Shown here: piece by piece, positions 20,592-31,439 of the stretch
How positions within the stretch are numbered: the first letter of the stretch is position 1
Layout: each line of letters begins with the position of its first letter
Assembly: GCA_012845835.1 (NCBI GenBank)
Contig: JABAKD010000024.1
Coordinates: forward strand, 2,278,561-2,342,560
Source: Undaria pinnatifida
Lineage: Eukaryota > Sar > Phaeophyceae > Laminariales > Alariaceae
DNA length: 64,000 nt
Direction: 5' to 3'
Position numbers and translations under genes: made by a program
Notes under the pieces: generated by a model
Databases searched by the model: none
Told to the model about the DNA's origin: nothing
The model's input: only the letters and a program-made list of their open reading frames with translations

Positions 20592-21711
20592 TAGGACTGG
20601 GCACTGGCTGGCTCAGTCAGTATCGATTATACTGTGGTAAAAATCAATCAGTATACTGGACTGCAGCAGTATACTGGCCGAGCGAAGCGAGTAACGCCGA
20701 GCGTAGCTCGGCCAATAGCCCCCGCCTGGCTCGTGAGGGGGGGCCGCTGGAGGCGCCGCCGGAGGCCCCAAAAATATGCGTTTTCGCTTCATTTCCCATC
20801 ACAACCGGGGCTCAAAACTTTGTTGGCCCGGGGTGGTTGCGGTCATTTACACAGAAAAAATCAAGAAAAATACATGCAACAATGTGGCGATGATGTGACG
20901 TTCTTCATGTTGTTGGTGTTCGCGCAAGTGCATTATAAATCGTGCTGACGCATCGTGCTTAACATTTAATGTTTACTGTTATTCCATCGCTCCTACCCTT
21001 GGGGCACAGGGTGGTAGTAGGCTCTCACCAGCATACAAACACACAGGAAGACGCAGACCAACAAAATACGAAACCAAAATGGAAAACAAAACAAATCGAC
21101 GAAGGAACGCTACTCGTGCATGTAACCGGTATCAGGTATCAGGTACTCAACGCAGAGAAATATCCAAACATGAAAAAAATGGAACGAAGGAACGCGTGAA
21201 TTTTTTCACCAGTCGGGGGATGGCGGAGGTATTTTAGCGTACAAACAGGAAACAGGCGAAAGGAAGGAACGCGTGAAAAGGAGAAGCAGTCGGGGGGGTG
21301 GCGGAGATCTTTCAGCGAACACAAAAAAAATACAACTCCTCCCAAAAGCTACAAGTGAACAACAAAAAGCAATATAGACAAGCAGCTAAATAAAGAATAC
21401 TCCGCAACTCCGCATCACATACATACATGTTACATACCAGATATCTGCAACGACAAAAATACACGAAAGACTACAAAAAAGAGAGCACAGCACCCAGAGA
21501 GAGAGGGAGAGAGGGGAATAAGGGGTCGGAGAAGTACTGTAACTCATTTTCCAGCATTGATTGGGTGGCTTTTCCGTACTATAACATGGCGTGTTATTGG
21601 GCATACGCCAAATAAAAACTACTGGCGAATATACAGGCTGGGTCAATCAGGAGGTTAATACTGCCAGTAGATTACTACTGCCAGTACATACTGAGCCAGT
21701 GCCCAGCCCTA
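20592..21711. mobile_element. Non-autonomous hAT-type element with 8-bp TSD
   Basis: The left end TAGGACTGGGCACTGGC and right end CCAGTGCCCAGCCCTA form an imperfect terminal inverted repeat. The flanks GTACTATA (20584-20591) and GTACTTTA (21712-21719) match at 7 of 8 bases. TIRs of the TAGGGCTGGGCAC type with 8-bp duplications are typical of hAT elements. The 1.1-kb interior has no transposase; its weak open frames (for example 20634-20948) are not convincing. Internal inverted motifs (CAGTATACTGG, ACTGCCAGTA) lie next to the ends. Confidence 0.78.
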
Positions 21712-21799
21712 GTACTTTAGGTTGCGAATCTTGAGCAAAATCCGACACATCATGTGTTTCTTATTGTACTTTCTAGTACACTGCTGCAGTATCTATATT

Positions 21800-21990
21800 A
21801 TATAAAAAATATTTGAAGGACGTCAGCCGTGAGTTCGACGAATTTCGGGTCAATACTCAACTTCGCAAGCTGCGTTGTTGGTACTTGAAATATACTATAT
21901 GGGTGAGTTTTTTCATGGGAGGGGTCCTATCTTTTGTCCACTATAATGGTAAGTGTTGGTATTTTTACTTTAGGTGGGGAATTTTGAGCT
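21800..21990 (-). repeat. MSID cassette copy
   Basis: The minus-strand frame reads LSIDPKFVELTADV followed by a short hydrophobic tail and stop. The upstream part contains GTACCAACAACGCAGCTTGC, so an AG lies just before the CTTGCAAAG-like start of the conserved segment. Confidence 0.7.
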
Positions 21991-22454
21991 AGATCTAACA
22001 TCATATCTATTTTATAAATTTATTACTGTAGTTTCCACTACACTGCTCTATCATATGTATGGTAGGTGGTTTATTTTGTTTTTTCTCCCCCCCGCTTTAA
22101 TATGTACGAGTTACCCCAGGATATACATGATAAACTGATGCATTCTTTCCAAACCCGTCACATTTATCCCCTCAAAGTGTGGTTCTACGGTAGCCCCCCC
22201 AACTTTCTTTAACGAAATCGCCGGTTTTGAAACCAGCTCCCGGACGTATCTCCTGAAATACGGTCCCCCTTACCACCCGGACGTCATCGTTCGATAGTCC
22301 TCCGCAAACAACAAAATATATGCAGATATTCTTTTCATAGCATCCTCCCTCGTGTCGAGCAGCCATGAAACGTTCAGTGAAGAAAATCGTTGGTTTTGGG
22401 GGGGGGCTATCGTAGAATCAGTCTAAAATAATGTATAGTTTCCACGCACAGATT

Positions 22455-22645
22455 GAGCTGCCCCCCCCCCCCCTACCCCCGCCTCAACCCCCCCCCCCCC
22501 CCTTATGATAAACTGGTGCACTTTGTTTTTTTTTATTTCCCAAAACCGCCAGATTTATCCCCTTAAAGGATTTATGGCTTCCACGCACAAATTTCCCGCC
22601 CGTCCGTCCCCCCCCCAGTCCCCCCCCCCCCCCCCCTTCCCCCCC
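22455..22645. repeat. Poly-C tracts
   Basis: Several C runs of 10-14 or more, interrupted by short stretches. Such runs are also places where assembly errors are likely. Confidence 0.9.
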
Positions 22646-22819
22646 CCCTCCAACCCCGCTCGCTTTTGATCAAAACCAGGCCACCACGTCCTTCAAAACT
22701 CCGCCCTCCCCTCACCGGTTATTCGACTTACAGGATTCACTTGATAAACGGATACATATCGCTCCACAGCTGTCAGATTTTGTCCCCCTCAGAAACAGGT
22801 TTTATAGTTTCCGCGCACA

Positions 22820-22998
22820 GACTGACTAACATCACCCTGTTGACCCTGATAGCTATACTGTAGTTGTAAGGGGAGTCGCCGACCTATATCCTTAATGAGG
22901 ACACACAACCCGTAATACGCGCGATCGGAGTATCACACACAGCTTGCAAAGATGAGTTTCGACAAAATCTTCGATCTCACAGCTGGAGTGTATTTTCA
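22820..22998 (+). repeat. MSFD cassette copy
   Basis: Blocks in order: ACCCTGTTGACCCTGATAGC, GGGGAGTCGCCGACCTATAT, TTAATGAGGACACACAACCC, GCGCGATCGGAGTATCACAC, GCTTGCAAAGATGAGTTTCG, ending in a reading MSFDKIFDLTAGVYFHFL and a stop. Near-identical copies are at 38.83 and 41.30 kb. Confidence 0.8.
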
Positions 22999-23112
22999 TT
23001 TTTTATAATATCGGGAGGAGTACGAATACAGAGTATTATTGGTTATCTAGTATGTTAATATTAATAGCATTCGAGAAAAAAAGTCGGCTACTCCCAAGAA
23101 GAAGAAGAAAAA

Positions 23113-23170
23113 AAAACTCCGTGGGACTCGATCCCACGGTTCCAAATTGATACGCTGCCACTCTAACATT
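23113..23170 (-). repeat. tRNA-like sequence with pol III terminator
   Basis: On the minus strand a D-arm-like TTAGAGTGGCAGCG is followed by a 7-bp T-arm stem (CCGTGGG/CCCACGG) around ATCGAGT, then immediately a run of nine T. There is no proper acceptor or anticodon stem, so it is not a working tRNA; it may be the remnant of a pol III promoter in the composite repeat. Confidence 0.45.
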
Positions 23171-23174
23171 TTAT

Positions 23175-23400
23175 AGAAAAAAAATCAGGACGCCAGGTGT
23201 GAGTTCGACGAATTTCGGGTCAGTACTCATATTTTGAAGCTGCTTAAATTGGTACTTCTAATATAGCTATGTATATGGGTACATTTTTTCTTAGTGGGAG
23301 GGGTCCTATTCTTTTATAAAAAACAAAATCCACTACATGATTGGTGTTGGTATTTTTACTTTAGGTGGGGAATTTGGAAGTAGATCTAACATCGTATCTA
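23175..23400 (-). repeat. MSID cassette copy
   Basis: The minus-strand frame reads MSTDPKFVELTPGVL and then a stop. Upstream blocks match the copy at 21.8 kb (GGGAGGGGTCCTAT, GTTGGTATTTTTACTTTAGG). Confidence 0.7.
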
Positions 23401-23938
23401 TTTTATAAATTTATTTCTGTAGTTTCCACTATATTGTTCTACCATATGTGCTGGTGGATGGTTTGCGGATGGATGGCTTGGTCAGGGTTGTTGGTACTTG
23501 TGGTTAAGTGCGTAAGTTTCTCTACCTGGGGGTGGTCTTACTATTTTGTTTTTTTTTGTTTTTTTTGCACTATAGTGGCGGGTTTTGGTATACATCGGGA
23601 GTATGAAGACAGGATTAGTGATCTAATAGATATCATGTGAAAGTTCCACCCTGAAAAAAACGAAAAACAAAAACAAAAATGAAGATGAAAAACCAACAAA
23701 CTGCATTTTTTAATGGTTTGGTCTACCTTATTAAAGCTCAATTTCACGGTGAATTTCCAGATACTTACGATACGTACGATTTGCACGTATGATTTGACGA
23801 TTCGTACGATTGTTTTTTTGCGTTTATTCCTCTGGAACAACAACTGTTTTGATCCAATGAGATGATCCAATGCCGCACTGCTACTACTGCTACTGCTACA
23901 TTGTACCTGGTACCTGGTAAAGTATAACAAGAGCTCCG

Positions 23939-23968
23939 CATGGGTGCCGGCATTCGCCGGCACCCATG
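23939..23968. repeat. Perfect 13-bp hairpin
   Basis: The arms CATGGGTGCCGGC and GCCGGCACCCATG flank a 4-base loop ATTC. No coding context or T-run is next to it. Confidence 0.85.
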
Positions 23969-24639
23969 TTCCGGGTAGGGCAGGGCAGCACTTCGACTTG
24001 TTCGATTCAACATCCGATAGAGTGAAAACAGTTACTACGCAGCACATAGTGTACGCGTGTAGAAGGTAAAGCAATGCCAAGCGATCGATATATATTTGAC
24101 TAACAGTGGACTTCTTATTTCTGCTGTTTCTTGCGTAAATCCGATTCCGAGCTTCATCATCGTATTTCGATCGAGATAAATCCGAGCCCACGCAGACTGA
24201 TCCTCTAGTCTGGCCACGAAGAGACGTTTCGAGTGCGTTTCTTGATGTTTTGACTCAACCAAGCATCCAGGGCCAGCAAGTGGGTGGCCATGTATGCTGC
24301 ATGTTCTCTACGTAGCCACTGAGAGGCGCGCAAAGAGCCAGCTTCTGCTACACCAAAATTGATATGTGTGTAGTCTGATCGTGGAGAGACCTGCTGACGG
24401 TATTCTAAGCGTGAAACACGGTGTCGTTGCCTTCGTTATTCAATTCCTCGAATGCTATATTAATAATGCTGCTACTTGTTGCTAGCTGGTAGATAATTAG
24501 TAGTACGCGATAGCACTGAACTAAGAATTTGGCAGTTAAGAATTCCAGGCTCGAGTTTTAGACAAACAAACATATACAACCTGGTATGGCCTTTTGGTTT
24601 GATCGCTGGTCGCTTATTGGCCGGGGATTGTACATGAAG

Positions 24640-25210
24640 TAACCGTCATCTGGGAACGATAGGGTCCCATCCCAGGATCAAAATCAATCCACACATACAT
24701 ATACAACTCCGATAACCCGGGAACAAACACGGATTGATATCACCAGGATTGATATCTCCCCTCACAGTGTGGAAATCCCCAACCCCACCGACCGGCCGAT
24801 CTCTGTTTGGCTGGGGGTCGTATATTATAGAGCCAGCTCCACCCGGGGATGATAGGGTCCCATCTCCGGTCCAGAGGTCATTCTATATATCTAGCAGTTA
24901 GACCAACCGGGGAATAAAACCGATTTCTCTCCGGTCGTCACCGCCCCTAACGGTGTGGAAGCCCCAACTCCGTTGGCTTAAATCGCTGATTGGTTCGAGA
25001 TCCACAGCGCCGCCCCACCCTAGGAGGATGATAGAGGCTCACCAACCAACGGGGGGCAGTTCCGTCGCACACGGGGGAGATAGGACCCCATCCCTGGTTC
25101 AGAAATCCACCTAATCTCTACAGCTCCAACAACGCGGGAACCGTAACGATGATCTCCCGGGTCGACAACTCCCCGCACGGCGTGTCAACCCCGACCCCAT
25201 TGGCTTGTTC
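24640..25210. repeat. Three diverged tandem units of about 205-225 bp
   Basis: Units near 24640, 24845 and 25070 share, in order: GAT(A)GGGTCCCATC, an AACCGGGGAA-like block, CTCCCC...CGGTGTGGAA, and CCCCAACTCCGTTGGCT. They are strongly diverged, so the array is old. I see no frame kept across all three. Confidence 0.65.
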
Positions 25211-25359
25211 GTGATTGGCTAGTAGGCTTTGACCCAATAAGCCCACAATTATTTCGACCGACTCGGGTTTTCTCGCATACTTCCGTATACGGCAAACATT
25301 TGCATTGCGAGCGCAATCCGACCAGCTATTTGCATTATAGATCGCACAAGAAAGCGATT

Positions 25360-25665
25360 TTAGGCCCATATCAGGTTGGCGTGCCGAGCAAGCACGCTCA
25401 AAATGAGAATGAGAAACAATTCAACAGCAACAACAGCACCAAACGCAACATAAATGAACGAATTAGAGCGATTTGTATCCAGAATCCAGCCCCCCCCGGT
25501 TATAAACACAATTCCAAACACAAAAAAAATGGGGTGTTCAAAGCAAAACGACATAATAAATAGAACTAACACTGGCACAACACGAGCATAATAAACGTGG
25601 GAAAAAACCTGAAATGAGGCCAAAACAGTGCGTTTTGACCCGCGTAATAATGGTTGAATAGTCAT
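25360..25665 (-). CDS. Small hydrophobic ORF, possible membrane-protein exon
   Basis: An open frame of 101 codons begins after an in-frame stop two codons upstream. It has three hydrophobic stretches, roughly residues 28-41 (VVPVLVLFIMSF), 46-58 (IFFVFGIVFITGGG) and 72-93 (FIYVAFGAVVAVELFLILIL), separated by short charged or polar loops, with a basic N-terminus. That is the pattern of a small multi-pass membrane protein. I do not recognise a family. T-ending codons dominate, unlike RAD1 or the LRR exons. No neighbouring exon is evident. Chance cannot be excluded. Confidence 0.3.
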   Translation of the reverse strand: MTIQPLLRGSKRTVLASFQVFSHVYYARVVPVLVLFIMSFCFEHPIFFVFGIVFITGGGWILDTNRSNSFIYVAFGAVVAVELFLILILSVLARHANLIWA

Positions 25666-25864
25666 GGCATACTACATCACCTCTTTGTCGCTTATGCGAC
25701 ACCGAAAGAAAACGCTGAAAATCCCGATTTCATTCGCTTATCCTAAAAACCCAAGCTCGCTAATATATTTTCGCGGGTTTCCTTGCATAGTACAAAAGTA
25801 GGGCAAAAATTCGCCCTTCGACACCGCAATTCTGACAAAACCCTCGACCTAGAATGGATCTATA

Positions 25865-26029
25865 CACTTGGTACCCAGAGGGTCAAAGATGAAGCCATTC
25901 GGGAAATAACAGCGGTCAAATCGCCATGTCCCGGCATACTAATAGCCATGTATTGCCCACAACAGAGAAGAGCAATGAGCGCCTTCTTCGGCTTGTCACA
26001 GGGGGACTCGGATCAAAGGACCCCCACTG
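25865..26029. mobile_element. M2 Tc1/mariner-like MITE, diverged copy
   Basis: Starts CACTTGGTACCC after a TA and ends GACCCCCACTG. The interior shares GCGGTCAAATCG, CATGTCCCG and TATTGCCCAC with the copy at 44202-44383. Confidence 0.55.
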
Positions 26030-26119
26030 TCTACTGCTGCTGTAATTACTTGGTGTGGCTTGTCTGAAACGCTGTTCTCGTATTGTATCAGTTTTTTTTA
26101 TCCCATATCCCATCTATTA

Positions 26120-26430
26120 TCCTTTTGAACTGCTCTCGCCCTCCCTCCCAGTAGTAGTATAACTCAGATCAGGGGTCACATAGCGGGCCCTCCTGCCCTC
26201 TCCCCACTACGGCAAACGCCTTAATTTTTATCCCTCGTCGATTCGCGTCGAATTGTACCTACCCACGCTGCCAGGCGTTCTCAGCAGTTACTTCATCCTA
26301 TCATCCTATTTTTGTATTTCTGCAAATCAAATCAAATGTCACAACGGTGGGAACCAAGCTGAAGGACCAACGCTCATAGTATTCGAAGGTAACCACTAGA
26401 TAGACCATCGGGGCGACCGGCTCTAAATAA
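26120..26430 (-). mobile_element. tRNA-derived SINE
   Basis: The minus-strand head near 26425 reads GGTCGCCCCGATGGTCTATC and CTAGTGGTTACC. The body shares TACAATTCGACGCGAATCG and GGGGAGAGGGCAGGAGG with the SINE at 18.4-18.7 kb. Confidence 0.65.
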
Positions 26431-27544
26431 CTCACTGGAGATGATTAATCAGCAATCAGCAGCAAGGAGCACATCAAGTAGGACGCAATACAGAACTATT
26501 TGTCAGTTACGTAGCAACACGACCGCTCTTTTTCCAGCTGAGCGCGGCAAACGACCAAAACAGCAACGGAGGTAGAGGCACCACAGCAGCAACAAAGCCC
26601 GCCTTCCACACCGTCTACTCTTCTCCATAGAGTATTCTCGGGGAAAATAATCACCAAACGATGCGATACCGGGACGAATGGATGCCACTGGTTTCTTCCG
26701 TCGATACCGTCTACTACTTACTATACGACCTTCGCGTGGTGCAGCTTAACAACAGGAACGATTTTTCTCCTTGTTTTTTTGTGTCGAAAGGTTATTCTCT
26801 GTTTTTTGGTACACCCTTCCCTTGCAATAAGTCAGACAAACAGCGTGTGTGTAATAGAGCGCAACACCAGTGTGTGTGCTCTTACTCGTATCTATAGTAC
26901 AGGCACGAGTACAAACTATGTCGATGTGCCCAAACTACCACACCCTCGAGGCCGGGGATGCAGCCATTCGTAATGTTGCTGTGTGGCTTTTTCTGGCGCA
27001 GTAATCGTAATCACTACCTCCTCGTTTTAGTCATGCGTGCGCTAGCCATGTCTACCCATGTAAGTACGTACCTACCGAATTTCAATAATGAAATGCACCA
27101 CTATGATATCATACTTACCGCAGTGCCATGTTTTGATTTTTTCCTGTAAAAATTACTTGTTTTGGGACAAAATATGACACCAATTTGGAAATAATGTCTT
27201 GCCAAGTTTCATTTCATCAACCTCTCCATACATCAGGATCCGAAGAATACCTGAAGAGTGCTGTTCAAAATACAATTTTTGCGCGCTTGTCGCTTGTCTC
27301 GCTCAGCATCCATCCGCGTTCACGTCGAGGTGCGGAACGGATAGGGCAGGGCCAGGGGCGTTGGAGCCGCCCCCCGAAGACGGCGTTCGAACGAAGCGAT
27401 TTGACCGAGAAATTCCAGTTCCGAGAATCCCATACTGAGGCCGATACGAAAAAACTCCAGACCAAATCTCTGTCCCCTCAAGAAAAAAAATCCTCATATA
27501 TATGCATATAAGTATACAACTCACATTTGGGACAGGCAAAAGCG

Positions 27545-27620
27545 GTCCCATGGTACGTCCTTCCCATCCCGTCGTGAAAAATTGTATTTACCGCTGTCCC
27601 GTCGTGAAAAATCGTGTTAG
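27545..27620. repeat. CCCGTCGTGAAAAAT units
   Basis: Two to three short units of TCCCGTCGTGAAAAAT(C/T)GT, a remnant of the GGGACGGG array family. Confidence 0.6.
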
Positions 27621-27955
27621 ATGGCCTTGCTTATTTCCCTCCCCACCGGCCTTATGCCGGTATCTTCTTCCTCTTCGTGTTTTGTCCGTGCAACAGGTGC
27701 GGTTCCTCTTCAGCACGTATGTATGGTGTTCTTGCAGCCTTTCCTTTCCGATCTTCTTGCATAACATTCTTCAGAACACCTACTACTTGTACACGTATAT
27801 ACCTGTGTCGTTTGTTCAAATTTTATTTTCCATTTTCTTTTTGTTTCTTTTTTCCTATTTTTATATCGTCTGGCTTTTGTTTGGTTGTGTTTTCTCGTAC
27901 CCGGTACACTAGCATTTCACTTGCCTTACCTTGATAAAGTGCGACTGTTTGGTTT

Positions 27956-28233
27956 TGTTGGTTGTCGTCATGAACATGACGATTATGATCCATCCTATAT
28001 CAGGGAGTTGCATATGTTGGTATGGGATTCATGTATAAGGTGTGAGGGAACTGTTTGGCCGGATGCTTCCCGGCATGATTTGCCGTGAGCTGTCACTCGT
28101 AGTTTTGCTCCATATGAGACCGAGTCAGGCTCGACGGCTGGATAATGTAAGAAATAATTCTATGTCATCGTCTCGAGTCATCACCACGCCTTCCCGCGCC
28201 AGCTACGTGTACACTTTTAGAGATCTATCATCA
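27956..28233 (+). repeat. Element B 5' LTR
   Basis: About 278 bp, starting TGTTGGTTGTCGTCATGAAC and ending ...AGATCTATCATCA. Its last bases differ from the CAACA end of the other two LTR copies. Confidence 0.85.
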
Positions 28234-28261
28234 CCCTAGTGAGAGAGCCGGTTGATTTCTA

Positions 28262-29396
28262 TTGGTAAGCGCAGCCAAGGCCAGCCTACAGAGGTGGGAA
28301 AGAGCCATGTCAGGTCCGGGGGATTCTGGCATGAGTGTAGATTATTTAAGGGAGGACGTAAAGCTGCTGAAGATCCAGATAACGTTGCAGAAACAATTGA
28401 GAGAGGTCGGACTCGCTGAGGCAGCCCTGCGAGCGTCATATGCTGAAGAGGTGTATGGCCTGACTACTTTTTGGTCCTGGCGGGTGTCGATGATGCATGA
28501 CGCACTACGGCTTCTCCGCGAGGAGCACGAGCTTCAAGCTGATGTGATGCGGAAAATGGACGAAAGAGTGGTTTTGTTCGAGAATGAGAGAGAGAGGTGA
28601 GAGAGAGAGAAGAGAGAGATAAAATGAGAGTAAGAATGTTTCGCCCCGGCAGCAACTACGCGGTCCCAGCAAAGCCAAACATGAGCCGAAACTGGTAGAT
28701 CTGCATGGCGCTGGTGGCGACTGCGCTGGAGAGAAGCAGTTGTTGCAGAGGCAGCAGCTGCCTCAGTCGCCCCATCTGCAGGAACAGCAGTCGTCAGAGG
28801 ATTGCCACGCCTGCAACGAAGAAGAATTGCCACCGAAACAGCCGTCATCACCGCCGCCGCCACCGCCGCCGCCACCGCCGCCGCCGCTACCGTCGTCATC
28901 ACAGCCGCCGTCATGGTCACCGCCGCTGGGACCGCTGCTACCACTGTATCTGCAAGCTCGCAGTACAGCCAGGCCTGTGCCTGAACCTGTGGCTACTTTA
29001 GTTTGTACTACAAGAGAAGAGGTAAGGAGAGATGGGATTACTTGGCCGGCAGGTGCCGGGAGAGAGGTTGAGGAGAGTTCGAGCGCGATGGAACACGCGT
29101 TTGAATTCTGAAACAACTTTGAGAGAGCGGTGGTGTGCACTGGTGGAAGGGTCTGCACCATCGATTGGGGGTCGGAGCATGAACGAAAAAGGAGGAGATG
29201 CCCAAAGCGAACGCGAGTGAAGAAGAAAGGAACAACGGGCCATCAGCGAGGGCTTAGGCCCGCACCAGGAACGGCTGCTTCATTCAGGAGGATAGGCTGG
29301 AGTGCCCGAGCTGTGGCGATGCCATGAGACGCCGGAAAGAGGCTGCCGCAGCGGAGGGACCACCAGCAGTAGTGTTTGGGGCATTGGGTTTGAAAT
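28262..29396 (+). pseudogene. Element B gag-like region
   Basis: The first frame (28262-28600, 112 codons) is highly charged and probably helical (REDVKLLKIQITLQKQLREV, LRLLREEHELQADVMRKMDE). In another frame 28740-29111 has a run of about a dozen prolines from a CCG microsatellite. A third short frame near 29300-29396 reads LECPSCGDAMRRRK with a CxxC, then a stop. The position just after the 5' LTR suggests gag, but no capsid signature or CCHC knuckle is complete, so this is by position only. Confidence 0.45.
28855..28905. repeat. CCG trinucleotide run
   Basis: A CCG/CCA microsatellite giving poly-Pro or poly-Ala depending on frame, inside the gag-like region of element B. Confidence 0.85.
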
Positions 29397-29584
29397 GAAT
29401 GGATATGATGCTGGGTGATCATGATCTTGTTGTTTGCACTTTGATTGTGAGCCTGCTTGAGATGGACTTGATTGTTTTTCTTGTTTTTATAAGAAATATT
29501 TCAAGGACTTCAGCCGTGAGTTTTTTTTGTTTTTATGAGAAATATTTTAAGGACGTCAGCCGTGAGTTTTTCTTGTTTTTGTTA

Positions 29585-29858
29585 TGTTGATAGATCTCTA
29601 AAGGTGTACACGTAGCTGGCGCGGGAAGGCGTGGTGATGACTCAAGACGGTGACACAGAACTCTTACATTATCCAGCCGTCGAGCTTGACTCGGTCTCAT
29701 ATGGAGCAAAACTTCGAGTGACAGCTCACGGCAAATCATGCCGGGAAACATCCGGCCAAGTAGTCCTCTTACACCATATACATGAATCCCTTCCCAACAT
29801 ATGGAACTCCATGATATAAGGTGGATCATAACCGTCATGTTCATGAGGACAACCAACA
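29585..29858 (-). repeat. Inverted element B LTR
   Basis: A full-length LTR copy (TGTTGATAGATCTCT... to ...GACAACCAACA) in reverse orientation to the 5' LTR 1.4 kb upstream. It is immediately preceded by two partial MSID-cassette pieces (CAGCCGTGAGTTTTT, near 29505 and 29555). The two LTRs form a 1.9-kb segment with 275-bp inverted ends. Confidence 0.85.
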
Positions 29859-30186
29859 TGTTACACGATGAGGCTTGTTTGTTGTTGGTATGACAAATCG
29901 CGGCCAATGGCAAAGCGCACGAGATTGAACAGACCACGAGCTGCGCAGAGGCGCGTTCGGTCTAGTTCGAGTATTCGTGACTTGAGTGTTGTCCCGCTGA
30001 CGCGTTGGTTATGCGTTGTCTGATCGCGCGCACTTACCCCATGCGTACTTGAAGTATGTATAGCACCCATGTTACGCGTGCTCGTCAGGAATAATGAGGA
30101 ATGATCAGCATATGATTTGATTTTGCGAGTTGATGATTATGTCTCTTTGAGTCGGTGCCGCCGTATTGGACAATGTCGCTTTAATC

Positions 30187-30385
30187 TGGCGGAGAACATC
30201 ATGATGGAGATGTTTTCGCGGTATGTGTGGATTTTATTGTCCCGTGGTTTGGTACTACGTACATTGCGGTTTTCGAGGATAACGAGGGGGCGAAAAAACT
30301 GGCACAAAACCCAGCGTACACGTCGAACTCGCAGCACATCGACGTGCGACCCCCTTTTTTGCGGGAGCTTATTTTTGGGGGGAGA
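30187..30385 (+). pseudogene. Element B RNase H fragment
   Basis: The frame from 30248 gives YIAVFEDNEGAKKLAQNPA, then SQHIDVRPPFLRELIFG, the end of a copia RNase H domain, and it aligns with 36500-36660 of element C. The preceding residues (RYVW) are in a frame shifted by one base near 30250. The RNase H catalytic residues upstream are missing. Confidence 0.75.
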
Positions 30386-30938
30386 TATTTGGTTATTCGA
30401 GTTTGAGTTTTTGAGCAGTGCAACATCCCGCCGCTACGTGTGCTACACATTTCGTCGTACACGGAGGAGGAGGGATGCTTTTCGCCGTGCAGTGTGCAGC
30501 ATACGATTAAATCGAGTTTCTACAGTTGTTTGCGTTTTCGTATAGTAATACGTACGGAGTTTGTTTTTCCTGGTCCAGCTTGTAGGCCCCGTGCTGGGTA
30601 CTAGTAGCTCGAGGGAATCGGGAATATTCGGAGTTTATTTGAGTCAATTTTCGATATTGCGCCGTTTTTACCTGGTCATTCCGAGAATAAAATTATTGTA
30701 ATTTTCACCTGGCTTTGATTTTCGAGAGTAGTTGATGTTTGCAGCATGAAACTGTTGTTACTTGGTTTGAGACTTGGAGGGCTTACTGAATTGAGGACTG
30801 GAATTCTGGTTTTGAGTTTGTTGGGGTTCTGAGTTTGATATAAGTTCATTACGATATGACGATGTATCAACCCTGCGATGTCATACCTTGTCATGCACAA
30901 AGCAGGGGGGATATTGAGTGTGTTAGTCGTGCATAATG

Positions 30939-31047
30939 AGGAAGGGGGATGTTGGTTGTCCTCATGAACATGACGGTTATGATCCATCATATATCAGGTA
31001 GTTCAATATGTTGGTAAGGGATTCATGTATAAGGTGTGAAGGGACTG
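30939..31047 (+). repeat. Element B polypurine tract and left half of its 3' LTR
   Basis: A purine tract (GAGGAAGGGGGA) immediately precedes TGTTGGTTGTC at 30950. The LTR runs to 31047, where element C interrupts it, and resumes at 39334. Confidence 0.8.
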
Positions 31048-31330
31048 TGTTGATCGTATGCTTGGATATGATGCGGATATGGTGACGGTTGAGTATTGTA
31101 GGGGTTTCCAGTGATAAGTTGGCTACATGATAGCGGGATATCGGGATGGTGAAAATACTCCGCCTAATTAGCCGCCTTTCTCCCTGGCGAGCGCACTCCA
31201 TGCTGCGCCTTGGCTAGGAGCAACTTAATATATATTTGTACGTCTGATACTTGTCTTCATACCGGTGACTCCACTACCCAACTATCGTCAGCTCACCGGG
31301 TAAGCCCTCTACGCTTCGTAGGGATCAACA
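31048..31330 (+). repeat. Element C 5' LTR
   Basis: 283 bp with terminal TGTTGATC...GATCAACA. A TTAATATATA stretch at about 31230 is a candidate TATA region; this is also where the other LTR has been split by an insertion. Confidence 0.9.
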
Positions 31331-31439
31331 AACACGATAATTATCGCGTACGCGGTACTATCCCTGTCAGAAGCAAAGGATGTTGAGTGACGTGGGCTTT
31401 TCCGCGGAAGAGAGCTAGCTGGAGATATCAGCCGGAGCC

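Noticed and set aside
23541-24191. 216-codon minus-strand frame
   Set aside because: Composition follows A/T-rich and repeat sequence, it overlaps a hairpin and a serine run coded by a CTG-type repeat, and no domain is visible.
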